A DNA stretch of 58,735 bases from assembly GCA_005882895.1 (NCBI GenBank), contig VBBD01000010.1, positions 1-58,735 on the forward strand. Reading direction: 5' to 3'. The DNA comes from Candidatus Bathyarchaeota archaeon. Its GTDB lineage: Archaea > Thermoproteota > Bathyarchaeia > 40CM-2-53-6. The position numbers and the translations under genes were made by a program. This document shows positions 33,746-42,529 of the stretch, piece after piece. Numbering within the stretch: position 1 is the first letter of the stretch; each line of letters starts with the position of its first letter. The notes beneath the pieces were generated by a model, which was not told where the DNA came from, searched no databases, and saw only the letters and a program-made list of their open reading frames with translations.

Positions 33746-34555
33746 GTGAGATCGCGATACAGGTTCCCGGACCAAATGCGTCCCGCATCACTCCAAGAGA
33801 GGTACAAATTCTACCAGCGGGAGTTCAAGACAAATCTCGTGCGGCAGTGGTTTCGAGGCTGGACGAACCCAATAGTTTTCGCGGTGGTCATCGGACGACA
33901 TACCCAGATCTTCCCCGCTGAATATCGAAGGGCTAGAGACCAAACGATTCTCATCGACGAATACGAAGGGTTGCAGGATCTCCGACAATATTGTATGGAA
34001 TTCAGGCCTGAATCCGTATACTACGATAGGAACGTTTACACCAGCTGGGAGGAAGCCAGACATGGGTCAAGCAAGATTGAAGAATTGGGTAGGTCATTTG
34101 GCCAACAATTAGCTTTTGACATTGATCCCGAGAATTTCGAGTGTCCAATCCACGGCACTCTTGAAGACAAGATGAAGAGGGGCCAAGGATTGTCCTTTTG
34201 CAGATTAGAACTCCAACTGGCCCAGGAACAAGCACTCGAGCTGATGGAAGAGCTGTCCGGATCCTTCACGGATCTTCGGATGGTTTATTCGGGAAGAGGT
34301 TATCACGTCCACGCTCTAGATGAGGAGACATTCCTCTGGACACGGAGACAACGCCTCGCATTGATCCGCTCCCTCGTACGCAAAGGATACCTGATGGATG
34401 AGTGGGTCACGGGTGGAGGCATGAGACTGATCAGACTACCCCACACTCTCAACGGGCTAGTAAGTCGCCTCGCTACACCGTTGGAAAGGATCGATGTCGG
34501 TTCCTTCGACCCCGTGACTAATCCTCACTGTCTTCCCAGCTTCGCCCGGAGCTGA
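33746..34555 (+). CDS. archaeo-eukaryotic primase superfamily protein (PriS-like)
   Basis: 269 aa from GTG. The AEP pattern is present in order: ERYKFYQREF, IGRHTQIF (the RHxxF-like strand), VYYDRNVYTSWEEA, the metal motif LAFDIDPENFECPIHG with FCRLE supplying further zinc-like ligands, the MVYSGRGYHVHALDE active-site strand and RLPHTLNGL (the RLPgSLHG equivalent). It is shorter than ordinary PriS (about 330-400 aa). Its position 3 bp after DNA ligase suggests a ligase-polymerase repair pair or the replicative small primase placed with ligase; the sequence alone does not decide. Confidence 0.82.
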   Translation: MRSRYRFPDQMRPASLQERYKFYQREFKTNLVRQWFRGWTNPIVFAVVIGRHTQIFPAEYRRARDQTILIDEYEGLQDLRQYCMEFRPESVYYDRNVYTSWEEARHGSSKIEELGRSFGQQLAFDIDPENFECPIHGTLEDKMKRGQGLSFCRLELQLAQEQALELMEELSGSFTDLRMVYSGRGYHVHALDEETFLWTRRQRLALIRSLVRKGYLMDEWVTGGGMRLIRLPHTLNGLVSRLATPLERIDVGSFDPVTNPHCLPSFARS

Positions 34556-34560
34556 AAGGT

Positions 34561-34707
34561 CTACTTCTTTCTTGGTTTCCGTTTTGACTTCTTCGGAGGT
34601 TTCTTTGCCGTTTTCTTCGTAACCCTCTTTGCTTTGGTCTCCTTTCCAGCATAGTAATAGTACGCTTTTCGTTTCTTCGCCACAGCGCCGGGACGTTTCG
34701 CAGGCAT
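34561..34707 (-). CDS. 48-residue Lys/Arg-rich protein
   Basis: 49 codons on the minus strand. After AKRPGAVAKKRKAYYYYAGK the rest is largely Lys with Pro, Thr and Arg (KKTAKKPPKKSKRKPRKK at the C-terminus), like a histone-H1-tail or ribosome-bound extension. The YYYYAG block is the only aromatic part. A TATA-like ATGTTAAG (minus, 34733-34740) lies about 28 bp upstream. It is convergent with the primase-like gene and 52 bp downstream of the HprK-like gene. It may bind DNA or RNA; no family recognised. Confidence 0.6.
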   Translation of the reverse strand: MPAKRPGAVAKKRKAYYYYAGKETKAKRVTKKTAKKPPKKSKRKPRKK

Positions 34708-34759
34708 GAGCCATAACTTGACGTTGTGTGTCTTAACATTTGCCAGGCACTGGCCAGCT

Positions 34760-35935
34760 CTAAGAGCCTTCGAGCATGGAAATAATTCGCTTGTGAGTTC
34801 CCTCTATGCTCTCGACTCCTGTGTTTAGCAATAGACATTTGACGTGGAACTTGGAAATCATCCGTCGAAAGAACTGTTCTTGGCGAGCATGGTCCAGCAG
34901 TAGCAAATAGGGATTGTACCAAGGTTCACCAGCAAGCTTCCCCCACATTTCTTTCGGACCTGCACCAGGGCGCACCATATACTCCCCCTTCCTTAGGATC
35001 TTTATCGCCCCGTCAGCATCCAAGTGGGCTTCCGCAGGACTCTTGTCGTCTCTCCGCAAGAGAACTAGTAGCCTGATTCTTGCCTGATCAGTAACCTTTG
35101 CTGGCCCAAACACTTTCTCACGTGGAACCAGTGCTCTGCTATTTCCGAAGGCGTAGTAGCACCAGAGCAGGCCTTCATCGAACACGCACTTGCCGCTTGT
35201 CAGTTTGCAACCTGTCGGGCCCTGGGTGAACTCGCAATTCTCTTTCTTCGCAGTGACGTTTTCGCACTTGCTTTCGTCGAAGATCTTTCGGAGCCAGGGT
35301 TTGCTCATCTGGGTCTCTGTTCGCATGTAGAGGCTCTTCTCAGGTTGCCTCCCGACCAAGTAGCCGAGTTGTCCTCCTTCGTTATGGTCGATGTAGACCC
35401 AGTCGTCTCCAACGATTCTCCCTCCGGGAAGCTCCATCAGCTTGAAGGCCTGTGTCGTCTTGCCGGTTCCTGTCGGAGCAACGATTATGACTCCTTTGCC
35501 CGAGACGTCGACGCAAGCCCCATGTATGGAGTGAGTATTCCTCTTCTCCTCCATGATTGCAGCGGCCATGCCCAAGGCCCAGCTTTTGCACTGTCCGTAG
35601 TATTCTGTGTTGAAGAATACTGACTCGTGTGTTTCTGGGCAGTAGTAGGCAGAAGGCTCATGTCCCTCAATCCCGTAAGCTGAGTACATCTTTGCGTCGG
35701 GGTGGGAAGAATCAGCGGCCTCCTTCCAATTTAGCTTCCAAAAATCGTACTGATGCTTACTATTTCCGTAGAACTCGATTGTAACGCCGTTGAGGTTAGC
35801 CTTCGAGCGTGCTGCTCGCGCCTCTAGGAGCTTTTTCTCGGCAACAATTTTGAGTGTTTCAAACTTCGCTTTGGGTACGTTCTTGTCGCTTTTGACTCGG
35901 GCGGTGGACGCTGTGATGTAGTTGTCCAGTTTCAC
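34760..35935 (-). CDS. HPr-kinase-like P-loop ATPase with Cys-rich insert, coupled to agmatinase
   Basis: 391 aa. Around residues 137-180 is the HprK/PckA-type block SIHGACVDVSGKGVIIVAP, the P-loop APTGTGKTTQAFKLM and RIVGDDWVYID, in which HprK has its catalytic DD pair. The insert at about 224-262 contains five Cys (CENVTAKKENCEF, GCKLTSGKC, LLWC), possibly a metal site. The N-terminal 130 residues are unlike HprK. Archaea generally lack a PTS, so the substrate is unknown; HprK-like kinases of other lineages phosphorylate small molecules or Ser residues. Start overlaps the agmatinase stop by 4 bp (ATGA). Confidence 0.75.
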   Translation of the reverse strand: MKLDNYITASTARVKSDKNVPKAKFETLKIVAEKKLLEARAARSKANLNGVTIEFYGNSKHQYDFWKLNWKEAADSSHPDAKMYSAYGIEGHEPSAYYCPETHESVFFNTEYYGQCKSWALGMAAAIMEEKRNTHSIHGACVDVSGKGVIIVAPTGTGKTTQAFKLMELPGGRIVGDDWVYIDHNEGGQLGYLVGRQPEKSLYMRTETQMSKPWLRKIFDESKCENVTAKKENCEFTQGPTGCKLTSGKCVFDEGLLWCYYAFGNSRALVPREKVFGPAKVTDQARIRLLVLLRRDDKSPAEAHLDADGAIKILRKGEYMVRPGAGPKEMWGKLAGEPWYNPYLLLLDHARQEQFFRRMISKFHVKCLLLNTGVESIEGTHKRIISMLEGS

Positions 35936-36825
35936 GTCTTATGGCTCCGCGTTGACAGAGCGGCAATAGCCTCGAATATGACCTTTACACCGACGGCGGC
36001 AGTCTGGCCCGAATCTAGCTGTGGAGATACTTCGACAAGATCGAACCCGACAGTGTTCTTTTCCATTGTAGCATCAATCAATGTGAGAAGCTCATCGGTC
36101 GAAAGCCCGTCCGGTTCAGGATTTCCGACACCTGGGGCAAATGCCGGATCCAGGACATCAATATCCACTGTCACGTAGCTGTGCGAAAACCCAGACAGGA
36201 ATCCTTTGATTCTCTGAGCTGTCTTCTGAAGACCCCCTTTCCTCAAATCCTGCGGAGTAATAATCGTGACCCCCGATTTCATAGTGAAATCCAGTTCAGA
36301 CTTGGAAAGGGCGCGTATTCCGATTTCCATGAGGTGATCCGAGCCAAGCCGCTCGGAGACCCTACGCATGAAGGTTGCGTGAGAGAGTTTCTCTCCCAGA
36401 AATTCGTCTCGCAGGTCAAGATGAGCATCAAAGCTCACCAGGCATGTGTCCTCTGGCAGGGCATCAGCCGCTGCTTTGGTTATGGAATGTTCCCCGCCTA
36501 CCATAATAGGAATCTTCTTTGCGTCTATCAGCTCAGAACAAACAAACTTGACCCTACCTAGAGTCTCGACAAGGTCCTCAACAATATCAACATCTCCCCA
36601 GTCGTGAACCGCGACTTTCTCTAGATCTACGCCTGACCTAACGCTGTAGAGCTCCATGTTAGCTGATATATCTCGGAGGGCTCCGGGGGCAAACTTTGAT
36701 CCAGCCTTGTAGGTGCTGGTCTTATCGTAAGGAACGCCGAAAAAGACAAAACGCGACTTGTCATAGGTCGACGATATCCCTGTGAATGGAACCCTGGTTG
36801 ACAGGTATAGTTTCGCTCTGCTCAA
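35932..36825 (-). CDS. speB: agmatinase (ureohydrolase family)
   Basis: 297 aa. The binuclear Mn site is complete: GGEHSITKAAA, SFDAHLDLRDEF (DAHxD) and TVDIDVLDPAFAPG (DxD). FFGVPYDKTSTYKAGSKFAPGALR fits agmatinase N-termini. It hydrolyses agmatine to putrescine and urea in polyamine synthesis. Its stop overlaps the HprK-like ATPase start, so both are made together. Confidence 0.93.
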   Translation of the reverse strand: MSRAKLYLSTRVPFTGISSTYDKSRFVFFGVPYDKTSTYKAGSKFAPGALRDISANMELYSVRSGVDLEKVAVHDWGDVDIVEDLVETLGRVKFVCSELIDAKKIPIMVGGEHSITKAAADALPEDTCLVSFDAHLDLRDEFLGEKLSHATFMRRVSERLGSDHLMEIGIRALSKSELDFTMKSGVTIITPQDLRKGGLQKTAQRIKGFLSGFSHSYVTVDIDVLDPAFAPGVGNPEPDGLSTDELLTLIDATMEKNTVGFDLVEVSPQLDSGQTAAVGVKVIFEAIAALSTRSHKT

Positions 36826-36864
36826 ATCTGCTCGACACTCTGCGGGAAGTCATTGTAAAGCTTA

Positions 36865-37317
36865 TTGGGGAAGATGCTGACCCGGCGTCCGAACACTGCG
36901 ATGCCTAAGCAAGAAGTGAAGCAAGAGTCGAAAGACGAGGCGATTTCCGCAGGAGTGGTAAGGCCGGTTGGTCTCTCTTTCTCCTCGTTCTTCTACGCCG
37001 CGTCGGGCCTTTACTACCTCATCTATCCTTTCGTCGTACAAGACACGTCGTTGTACCAGTTGTACATCATAGGAGCCTTATCGATAGTCGGCTCAGTGGG
37101 AATAATGAGGGTGACGAGGTGGGGTCTCTGGGTAGGGCTCGCCCTGTTTCCGCTTCAGATAGTGGCCCCTGCGTTCGCTCTGATGGCTGCCCTACAATAC
37201 CCGGGTGTAGCTTCAAGTAGCAGCGCGTTATCTTACATTGTGTCACTTGTAATTCTGATGTTCTTTGCTTCCCTGACCTTCCTACTCGTTCTAGACAAGA
37301 GAAGGACCTTCAAGTAG
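36865..37317 (+). CDS. four-span membrane protein of unknown function
   Basis: 150 aa. The first 35 residues are charged (possible start at the Met of MPKQEVKQESKDEA, 36901). Four hydrophobic spans follow (about 36-58, 67-80, 85-108 and 120-143), ending in KRRTFK. No motif. Divergent from agmatinase and overlapping the 3' end of topA by 8 bp. Confidence 0.65.
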   Translation: MGKMLTRRPNTAMPKQEVKQESKDEAISAGVVRPVGLSFSSFFYAASGLYYLIYPFVVQDTSLYQLYIIGALSIVGSVGIMRVTRWGLWVGLALFPLQIVAPAFALMAALQYPGVASSSSALSYIVSLVILMFFASLTFLLVLDKRRTFK

Positions 37318-39442
37318 CCGACGGAGTTTCTCTCGCTATTCGTGAGGGAGTCTCGATCCGTTTCGAAGATGGCTTCGCGTCTCTAGCTTTTGTTGCGTAG
37401 CAACGTGGGCACGAGACTAGAGGCCGACGTCCTTTGGATCTGGCTTGAATCATTTGGAAACCACAGACATTGCAATGGCGTGTTAGAAGGGTGAGATTGC
37501 CGAGCTGGGGCAATGGAAGCGTGAAATCGCATCCAGTTTGCCACTTTCCATTGCAGCCGATGAATCTCTTGCCGGACCCGCGGCTACGGACGACCGCAAG
37601 TTTCAGCCCGCATTTCGGACAAGGGAGTTCAAAGGTAACGCCAGCAACTCTTTGTGCTACAATAACCTCGGAGAGCTGGGAGCCAACCTCCTCTTCCTTT
37701 TCTGCCAACGAAAGCATGATCGATCGAAGATGGTCCAGCGCTTCTACTAACACACGTCGTCTGGATGATGTTCCATTCTGGATGTCTTGCATCAAGTTCT
37801 CTAAGTTAGCCGTGAAAGACGGGTCGAGGATCAAGGGACAGTACACCGAGAGAACCTCATTGACCTTGTCGGCGAGTTCGCTCGCCTTCATCCGTTCGTC
37901 CCTCACGTACCCTCGTCTGTAGAGAAGATCAATGATGCTTGCTCGAGTGGCCTTCGTTCCGATATTCATGTCTTCCATTTTCTTCAACAGACTACTGGGA
38001 TTGTAACGGTGAGGCGGTTGCGTGAACTTCTCGACAGATTTGATATCGCGAATCTTTGGTCTGTCGCCGATTTTCAAGTCAGGCAGAGGTCTTGAATCAT
38101 CAAATACATACGGCCGGTAGAATTCGATCCAGCCCAGTTTGACGATGCGTGAACCTGAGAGAAAGAATCTGTAGTTGTTGTGATTGAGAATTACTCGTAA
38201 ACTCGTCTTGAGGCTGGGGTCTGAGAAGGTAGCCATGAATCGTCGGGAAATGAGATCGTATAGTTTGGCCTCTCCTCCCAACAGGGGGCCTTTCGGTGAT
38301 TCGCCTGTAGGGAATATTGCAGGGTGAGCGGGATCCTCTTTGGGACCATTGTTCGGACGAAGATCGCCCTCGGTCATCAGCTTGGCGACTAAAGGTCGAT
38401 ATTCGGCATGAGACGCGATTCCCTTTAGGATTTCAGCGTACCCGATATCTGGCGGGAGTTTCTGGCTGGACGTCCGGGGATAAGAGATCAACGCGTCGAG
38501 GTACAATCTCTCAGCCAAGGCAAGTGTCCTTGCGGGAGAGTTGCCAAAGTGTCGATATGCCTCGGATTGAAGGCTAGACAGGTCAAACGGGTAGGGGGAA
38601 TGCTGTTGAGTGTCGCGAGATTCTACGCTCCTGACGTCAAGGACGGCGCCTCGACACTCATCGCACACAATCTTGGCTTCAGACTGCGAGGCAATCTTGT
38701 CCTTTTCGTATTCCAAAGAGTAGATCTTTCCGTCGTGAAGAATTGTCGAATTTATCGTCCACAATGGAACTGGGACGAAACAGGATATCTCCTCCTCTCT
38801 TTCCACAACGAAGCCTAGGGTTGGCCCTTGTACTCTTCCAGTGCTGAGCGTAGCATAGCCTCTACCCTGCTTCAAGGCGGATTCTGTTAGTAGTCGCGAG
38901 AGATTGATTCCATAGAGCCAATCCAGTTCATGCCGGCATTTCCCCGCATTCACCAGAGAAAGTTCGGGCTTTGAATCAAGCTTCTGAAACGCGAATCGAA
39001 GCTCTCTCTCAGTCATGGTGCTAAATTTCATTCTGAGGGCGCTAGTGTGGGCTCCATCACACGCATACTGCAGAATCGTGTGACCGATGACGGAACCTTC
39101 AATGTCATAGTCGCACGCGTTGATGAAACGACCTATGTTTGTTGCGATAGATCCGATGACTCGAACCCATCGAGCCAATCTCGCCGAGGTTCGATCAACT
39201 AGATGCTTCGGTGCCCAATGATAATCCCAGACAGGGTAGGAACGTCTACTTGATCGACCCTTCGAGTCGACACCATACAGATGTCCGAGAGCCGAGCAGA
39301 TAATGAGCGGCCCAGTTCTTGTGTGGCACTTGAAATACGGAACACCCTGCGATTCTAGTTTTTGGGGGAGATTCTCTTCGTCTAGGGCTCTGGCGACGCG
39401 CTGAGCCGCATCTGGTTTCTCGCAAATGATCAGTGTCTTGAT
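37310..39442 (-). CDS. topA: DNA topoisomerase IA, apparent AUC start codon
   Basis: The enzyme's frame is open back to 39442: KTLIICEKPDAAQRVARAL is the TOPRIM start with the catalytic Glu of EKP. There is no ATG, GTG or TTG before residue 89, yet the TOPRIM start is intact. The codon directly before KTLII is ATC, preceded by the upstream stop and by GAGAGGTGG at 6 bp. That gives 710 aa. Further motifs: CDYDIEGSVIG (metal Asp pair, DYDxEG), nucleophile Tyr321 in LISYPRTSSQ, and C-terminal Cys clusters (CPKCGLKL, GCNGKWQTGC, HCNVCG, SCPRC) forming zinc ribbons. It relaxes negatively supercoiled DNA. Using TTG at 39178 would delete most of the TOPRIM domain. Confidence 0.93.
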   Translation of the reverse strand: MKTLIICEKPDAAQRVARALDEENLPQKLESQGVPYFKCHTRTGPLIICSALGHLYGVDSKGRSSRRSYPVWDYHWAPKHLVDRTSARLARWVRVIGSIATNIGRFINACDYDIEGSVIGHTILQYACDGAHTSALRMKFSTMTERELRFAFQKLDSKPELSLVNAGKCRHELDWLYGINLSRLLTESALKQGRGYATLSTGRVQGPTLGFVVEREEEISCFVPVPLWTINSTILHDGKIYSLEYEKDKIASQSEAKIVCDECRGAVLDVRSVESRDTQQHSPYPFDLSSLQSEAYRHFGNSPARTLALAERLYLDALISYPRTSSQKLPPDIGYAEILKGIASHAEYRPLVAKLMTEGDLRPNNGPKEDPAHPAIFPTGESPKGPLLGGEAKLYDLISRRFMATFSDPSLKTSLRVILNHNNYRFFLSGSRIVKLGWIEFYRPYVFDDSRPLPDLKIGDRPKIRDIKSVEKFTQPPHRYNPSSLLKKMEDMNIGTKATRASIIDLLYRRGYVRDERMKASELADKVNEVLSVYCPLILDPSFTANLENLMQDIQNGTSSRRRVLVEALDHLRSIMLSLAEKEEEVGSQLSEVIVAQRVAGVTFELPCPKCGLKLAVVRSRGSGKRFIGCNGKWQTGCDFTLPLPQLGNLTLLTRHCNVCGFQMIQARSKGRRPLVSCPRCYATKARDAKPSSKRIETPSRIARETPSAT

Positions 39443-39676
39443 CTATTTCCACCTCTCAGGGTTGTGAATCAGGAACCGAACTACCTCTCTGGCGCGGTCG
39501 CCCGTTTCAGGCAATACAACTAGACGCTTGAGAAAATCTTCGTGTGTCAGGTTGCCGTAGGCAGCAAACCAGAGCGAGTATGCGCCTTTGACCTTGCTAT
39601 AGGCCTCGGAGTGGTTGGCACATAGGTCTGTGTTAGCATCTACAATTTTCATTCCACAGACAGCGCACTGATCCAG
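39443..39676 (-). CDS. small zinc-finger protein before topA, apparent CUG start codon
   Basis: The ATG at 39652 gives 69 aa but cuts off the zinc motif. Upstream the frame continues DQCAVCG, which with LCANHSEAY makes C-x2-C...C-x2-H, a common archaeal small zinc-finger family with the pattern CxxCG...CxxHxxAY. The frame closes at TAA just before GAT CTG, and the CTG at 39676 has GAGAGG 6 bp upstream, the same spacing as topA. So translation from CTG (77 aa) is likely. The stop TAG adjoins the topA AUC with no gap, indicating coupling. Probable nucleic-acid-binding partner of the topoisomerase. Confidence 0.72.
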   Translation of the reverse strand: MDQCAVCGMKIVDANTDLCANHSEAYSKVKGAYSLWFAAYGNLTHEDFLKRLVVLPETGDRAREVVRFLIHNPERWK

Positions 39677-39849
39677 ATCTTACCTCTCCATTCTCATGGT
39701 ACCCACACTGTTAGATCCTAGAGATTCTAACCTGAGCCAGCAAACGTCTGCCTATAGATGTGAGTCCACATTAAATGTGCTAACGATCGCGTCTAAAGCA
39801 AACTGTTTTAACTGTATTACCTTAAAATTGTCCGCTGGAAGTCCAACCA

Positions 39850-41097
39850 TTGGCAGACAAGAGAGCTGTATTAATCATCGTCGACGGAATGGCGGACAGG
39901 CCCCTGATCGATCATGACTACAAGACACCTCTGGAATACGCTAACACTCCTAATATGGACAGGCTAGCCAAAGGAGGCCTAGTCGGACAGCTTGACCCTA
40001 TATCTCCCGGTGTACGCGCTGGAAGCGATGTTGCAAGCCTAGCCCTGCTCGGATACGATCCCGCGAAGTACTACACAGGAAGAGGAGCCTTGGAAGCTAT
40101 CGGTGCTGGAATCGAGCTTCGCCCAGGCGACGTAGCATTTCGATGCAACTTCGCCACCGTTGATGATGACTTCCGCGTCGAAGACAGACGCGCCGGACGA
40201 ATCAGAAGGGGAACCTCAAAACTTGCCAAGGTGGTTGATGCAATCAAGATTGATGGTGTGCCAGGAATCAAGACGATTTTCAAGGCGACAGTTGATCACA
40301 GAGGGGTCCTAGTTTTACGAGGTGAAAAGCTGTCGAGAATGGTTTCTGATGTGGATCCGAAAGAAGATGGTGCGAAAATCGCGATCTCACGAGCCCTTGA
40401 TGGCAGCGAGGAAGCGAAACGAACATCTGCCGCAGTTAATGAATTCGTCAAAAGATCACATGAGGTGTTGCGAGAACATCCTTTGAATCAGGAACGAGCG
40501 AATGATGGTGAAAAGGCAGCTAATATTGTTCTGACAAGGGGGGCGGGAACGATTCCCAACCTTCCAAGCTTCAAGTCAATGTTCGACCTCCGAGGATGCT
40601 GCATCTCAGGAACCCCGATGGTCCAAGGGATAGCGACAGCCGCAGGAATGGAGGTCATGGATATCAGGGGCGCAACTGGCGGTATCAAGACAGATTACGA
40701 AGCAAAGGCCAAGGCAGTCATCGAAGGAAGCAAAGACAAGAACTTCGTTCTCGTCCACGTAAAAGCACCCGACATAGCAGGTCATGACGGCGATTTCAAA
40801 GGCAAAGTTAGAACCTTGGAAGAAGTAGATACGCTTGTAGGCCATATCATAGACGAAGTCGACATTGGACTCAACTATGTCGCGCTAACAGCTGACCACG
40901 CTACTCCCGTAGGTTATGGAGCTCATACCGGCGACCCGGTCCCGGTCATAATCGGCGGTCCAGACGTCCCTGCAAGTCGAGTTCTCAAGCTCAGCGAGGC
41001 CTCAGCCGCCAGGGGAAACCTAGGTAGGATTCGAGGGCTTGACCTGATGCCGATAATTACAGACCTCGTTGGTCGGAGCCGACTCTACGGTTCCTAA
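39850..41097 (+). CDS. apgM: 2,3-bisphosphoglycerate-independent phosphoglycerate mutase, archaeal type
   Basis: 415 aa, alkaline-phosphatase-like fold. It starts VLIIVDGMADRP with the metal Asp and then NTPNMDRLAKGG; GSDVASLALLGYDP carries the Ser that takes the phosphate, and VHVKAPDIAGHDGDFKGK and VALTADHATPV bring the second metal cluster. TTG start. Interconverts 3- and 2-phosphoglycerate in glycolysis and gluconeogenesis. The upstream 39677-39849 is an AT-rich promoter region shared with the divergent topA unit; no clear TATA stands out. Confidence 0.95.
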   Translation: MADKRAVLIIVDGMADRPLIDHDYKTPLEYANTPNMDRLAKGGLVGQLDPISPGVRAGSDVASLALLGYDPAKYYTGRGALEAIGAGIELRPGDVAFRCNFATVDDDFRVEDRRAGRIRRGTSKLAKVVDAIKIDGVPGIKTIFKATVDHRGVLVLRGEKLSRMVSDVDPKEDGAKIAISRALDGSEEAKRTSAAVNEFVKRSHEVLREHPLNQERANDGEKAANIVLTRGAGTIPNLPSFKSMFDLRGCCISGTPMVQGIATAAGMEVMDIRGATGGIKTDYEAKAKAVIEGSKDKNFVLVHVKAPDIAGHDGDFKGKVRTLEEVDTLVGHIIDEVDIGLNYVALTADHATPVGYGAHTGDPVPVIIGGPDVPASRVLKLSEASAARGNLGRIRGLDLMPIITDLVGRSRLYGS

Positions 41098-41152
41098 CAA
41101 CGGCATCTGCCAAGCTCTCCTCGGCTTACTGAAAGTCTAGTCGAGAATTCTT

Positions 41153-42529
41153 CTAAGTATCAACGACGCGTTCGAGCCTAGCGATGAAATAGCCTGCAGT
41201 TCTGTCTCTGTGAGGATAGAACCGTCGACAATTGCTTTGGCCCAGGAGGCCTAGTGAGCCATAATCTTGCAAGATTGGACGAGTCTCGAAGTCAATATGT
41301 GCAGACAGAAACCTTGACACCACAAGTTCATTCTCTTCAATTGTCAAGCTGCACGTGCAGTACAAGATGCGGCCTCCTGGACGTGTGTACTTTGAAGACT
41401 CTTCGAGCATCATGGATTGCAGGACAGAGAACTTGTGGACGAGCTTCTGAGAAAGATGCCATTTCATTCGAGGGTTTCTGTCAAGAATGCCGGTTCCAGT
41501 GCAGGGTGGGTCGACAACCACAAGATCAAATTCTCCCTTAAGGCCTAGATTTGAGGCGTCCTCAATTAGGGGCGAGGCGATCTTTACCCCGAGTCTTTCC
41601 GTTTCGCTACTCCACGATGCCATTCTATTCTTTGAATAGTCTACCGAGAGGATTCTTCCGCGATTTTTCATAAACTGAGCCAACGTCGCTGTCTTACCAC
41701 CAGGGGCGGCGCAGAGATCTAAGACAGCTTCTCCGGGAGCAGGATTGGCCGCCTTGACCGCTAGGAAGGAGGCCAAGTCTTGCATCTGGAAGACCCCCGT
41801 CTCGAAGTATTTCGCTAGGGTCGAGGGTGACCCGGCCAGTATATGAATACCAGAATCGGTTTCTACTAGTTGACCCGAGTACTTTCTCAATTCAAGAGGA
41901 AGGCCAACTCGTCCACGATTTCGCAGCGGATTGACCCGAACGTATCGAGGACGCGGGGGTGGGGAAAGGATCTTGAGACCGGTTTCTCTACCGAAGTGGT
42001 AGAAGCAGTACAAGACCCACCAAGGCGGATTGTGGGTACGAAGGCCTACCCGCTCGCTCTCGCTCATAACACTCGAGGCGTCGGGAGGTCCGTGCGCTAC
42101 TAGGTATCCCAGTAACTGTTCGAGACCTGGACCTTCAAGCTCAGATGATATTCTTCTTAACGCGCGAACAAGATCAGCCTTTGGATCGGTATTGTCCGCG
42201 AGCACGAGGTGGGCGGTGAGATGGAAGAGAGCTAGGCCCTTTCTGTCAAATTTCTCGCCGGGAAATGCCGTCTGGACTTCTCTGTTCAGCATGTCAAGGC
42301 TCGAAACCGTATCAATAACTAGTGTAAGCGCTGAAGATCTCTCGTGTCGGAGTTGAGGATTAGCAGAAGCGATTCTTGAAACCGCGGATCTTTCACTGCT
42401 TCCCTGTGACACAAGAAGCAGAGCCTCTCGGGCGAGTCGCAGCTTGTTCACCAGGTTCGATTCGCGCATTTTTCTTGCATCCTTACGGGGAACCTTTTTA
42501 CCGATAAGCCCTTCCGGCTTTGGCTCCAT
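41153..42529 (-). CDS. RNA m5C methyltransferase (NOP2/Sun/RsmB family)
   Basis: 458 aa from the ATG at 42529. The C-terminal catalytic part has VFQMQDLASFLAVKAANPAPGE, the SAM motif VLDLCAAPGGKTATLAQFM, VVVDPPCTGTGILDRNP (the PPC motif with one catalytic Cys) and ILYCTCSLTIEENE (TC motif with the nucleophile Cys). The N-terminal part resembles the NusB-like domain of RsmB (ALFHLTAHLVLADN), which is less usual in archaeal tRNA methyltransferases. The target may be rRNA or tRNA. Its ATG abuts the polB start with no intergenic base. Confidence 0.9.
   Translation of the reverse strand: MEPKPEGLIGKKVPRKDARKMRESNLVNKLRLAREALLLVSQGSSERSAVSRIASANPQLRHERSSALTLVIDTVSSLDMLNREVQTAFPGEKFDRKGLALFHLTAHLVLADNTDPKADLVRALRRISSELEGPGLEQLLGYLVAHGPPDASSVMSESERVGLRTHNPPWWVLYCFYHFGRETGLKILSPPPRPRYVRVNPLRNRGRVGLPLELRKYSGQLVETDSGIHILAGSPSTLAKYFETGVFQMQDLASFLAVKAANPAPGEAVLDLCAAPGGKTATLAQFMKNRGRILSVDYSKNRMASWSSETERLGVKIASPLIEDASNLGLKGEFDLVVVDPPCTGTGILDRNPRMKWHLSQKLVHKFSVLQSMMLEESSKYTRPGGRILYCTCSLTIEENELVVSRFLSAHIDFETRPILQDYGSLGLLGQSNCRRFYPHRDRTAGYFIARLERVVDT

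Noticed and set aside
37310-39178. TopA starting at the TTG at 39178 (622 aa)
   Set aside because: It would remove the first part of the TOPRIM domain, which is fully encoded upstream without a stop.
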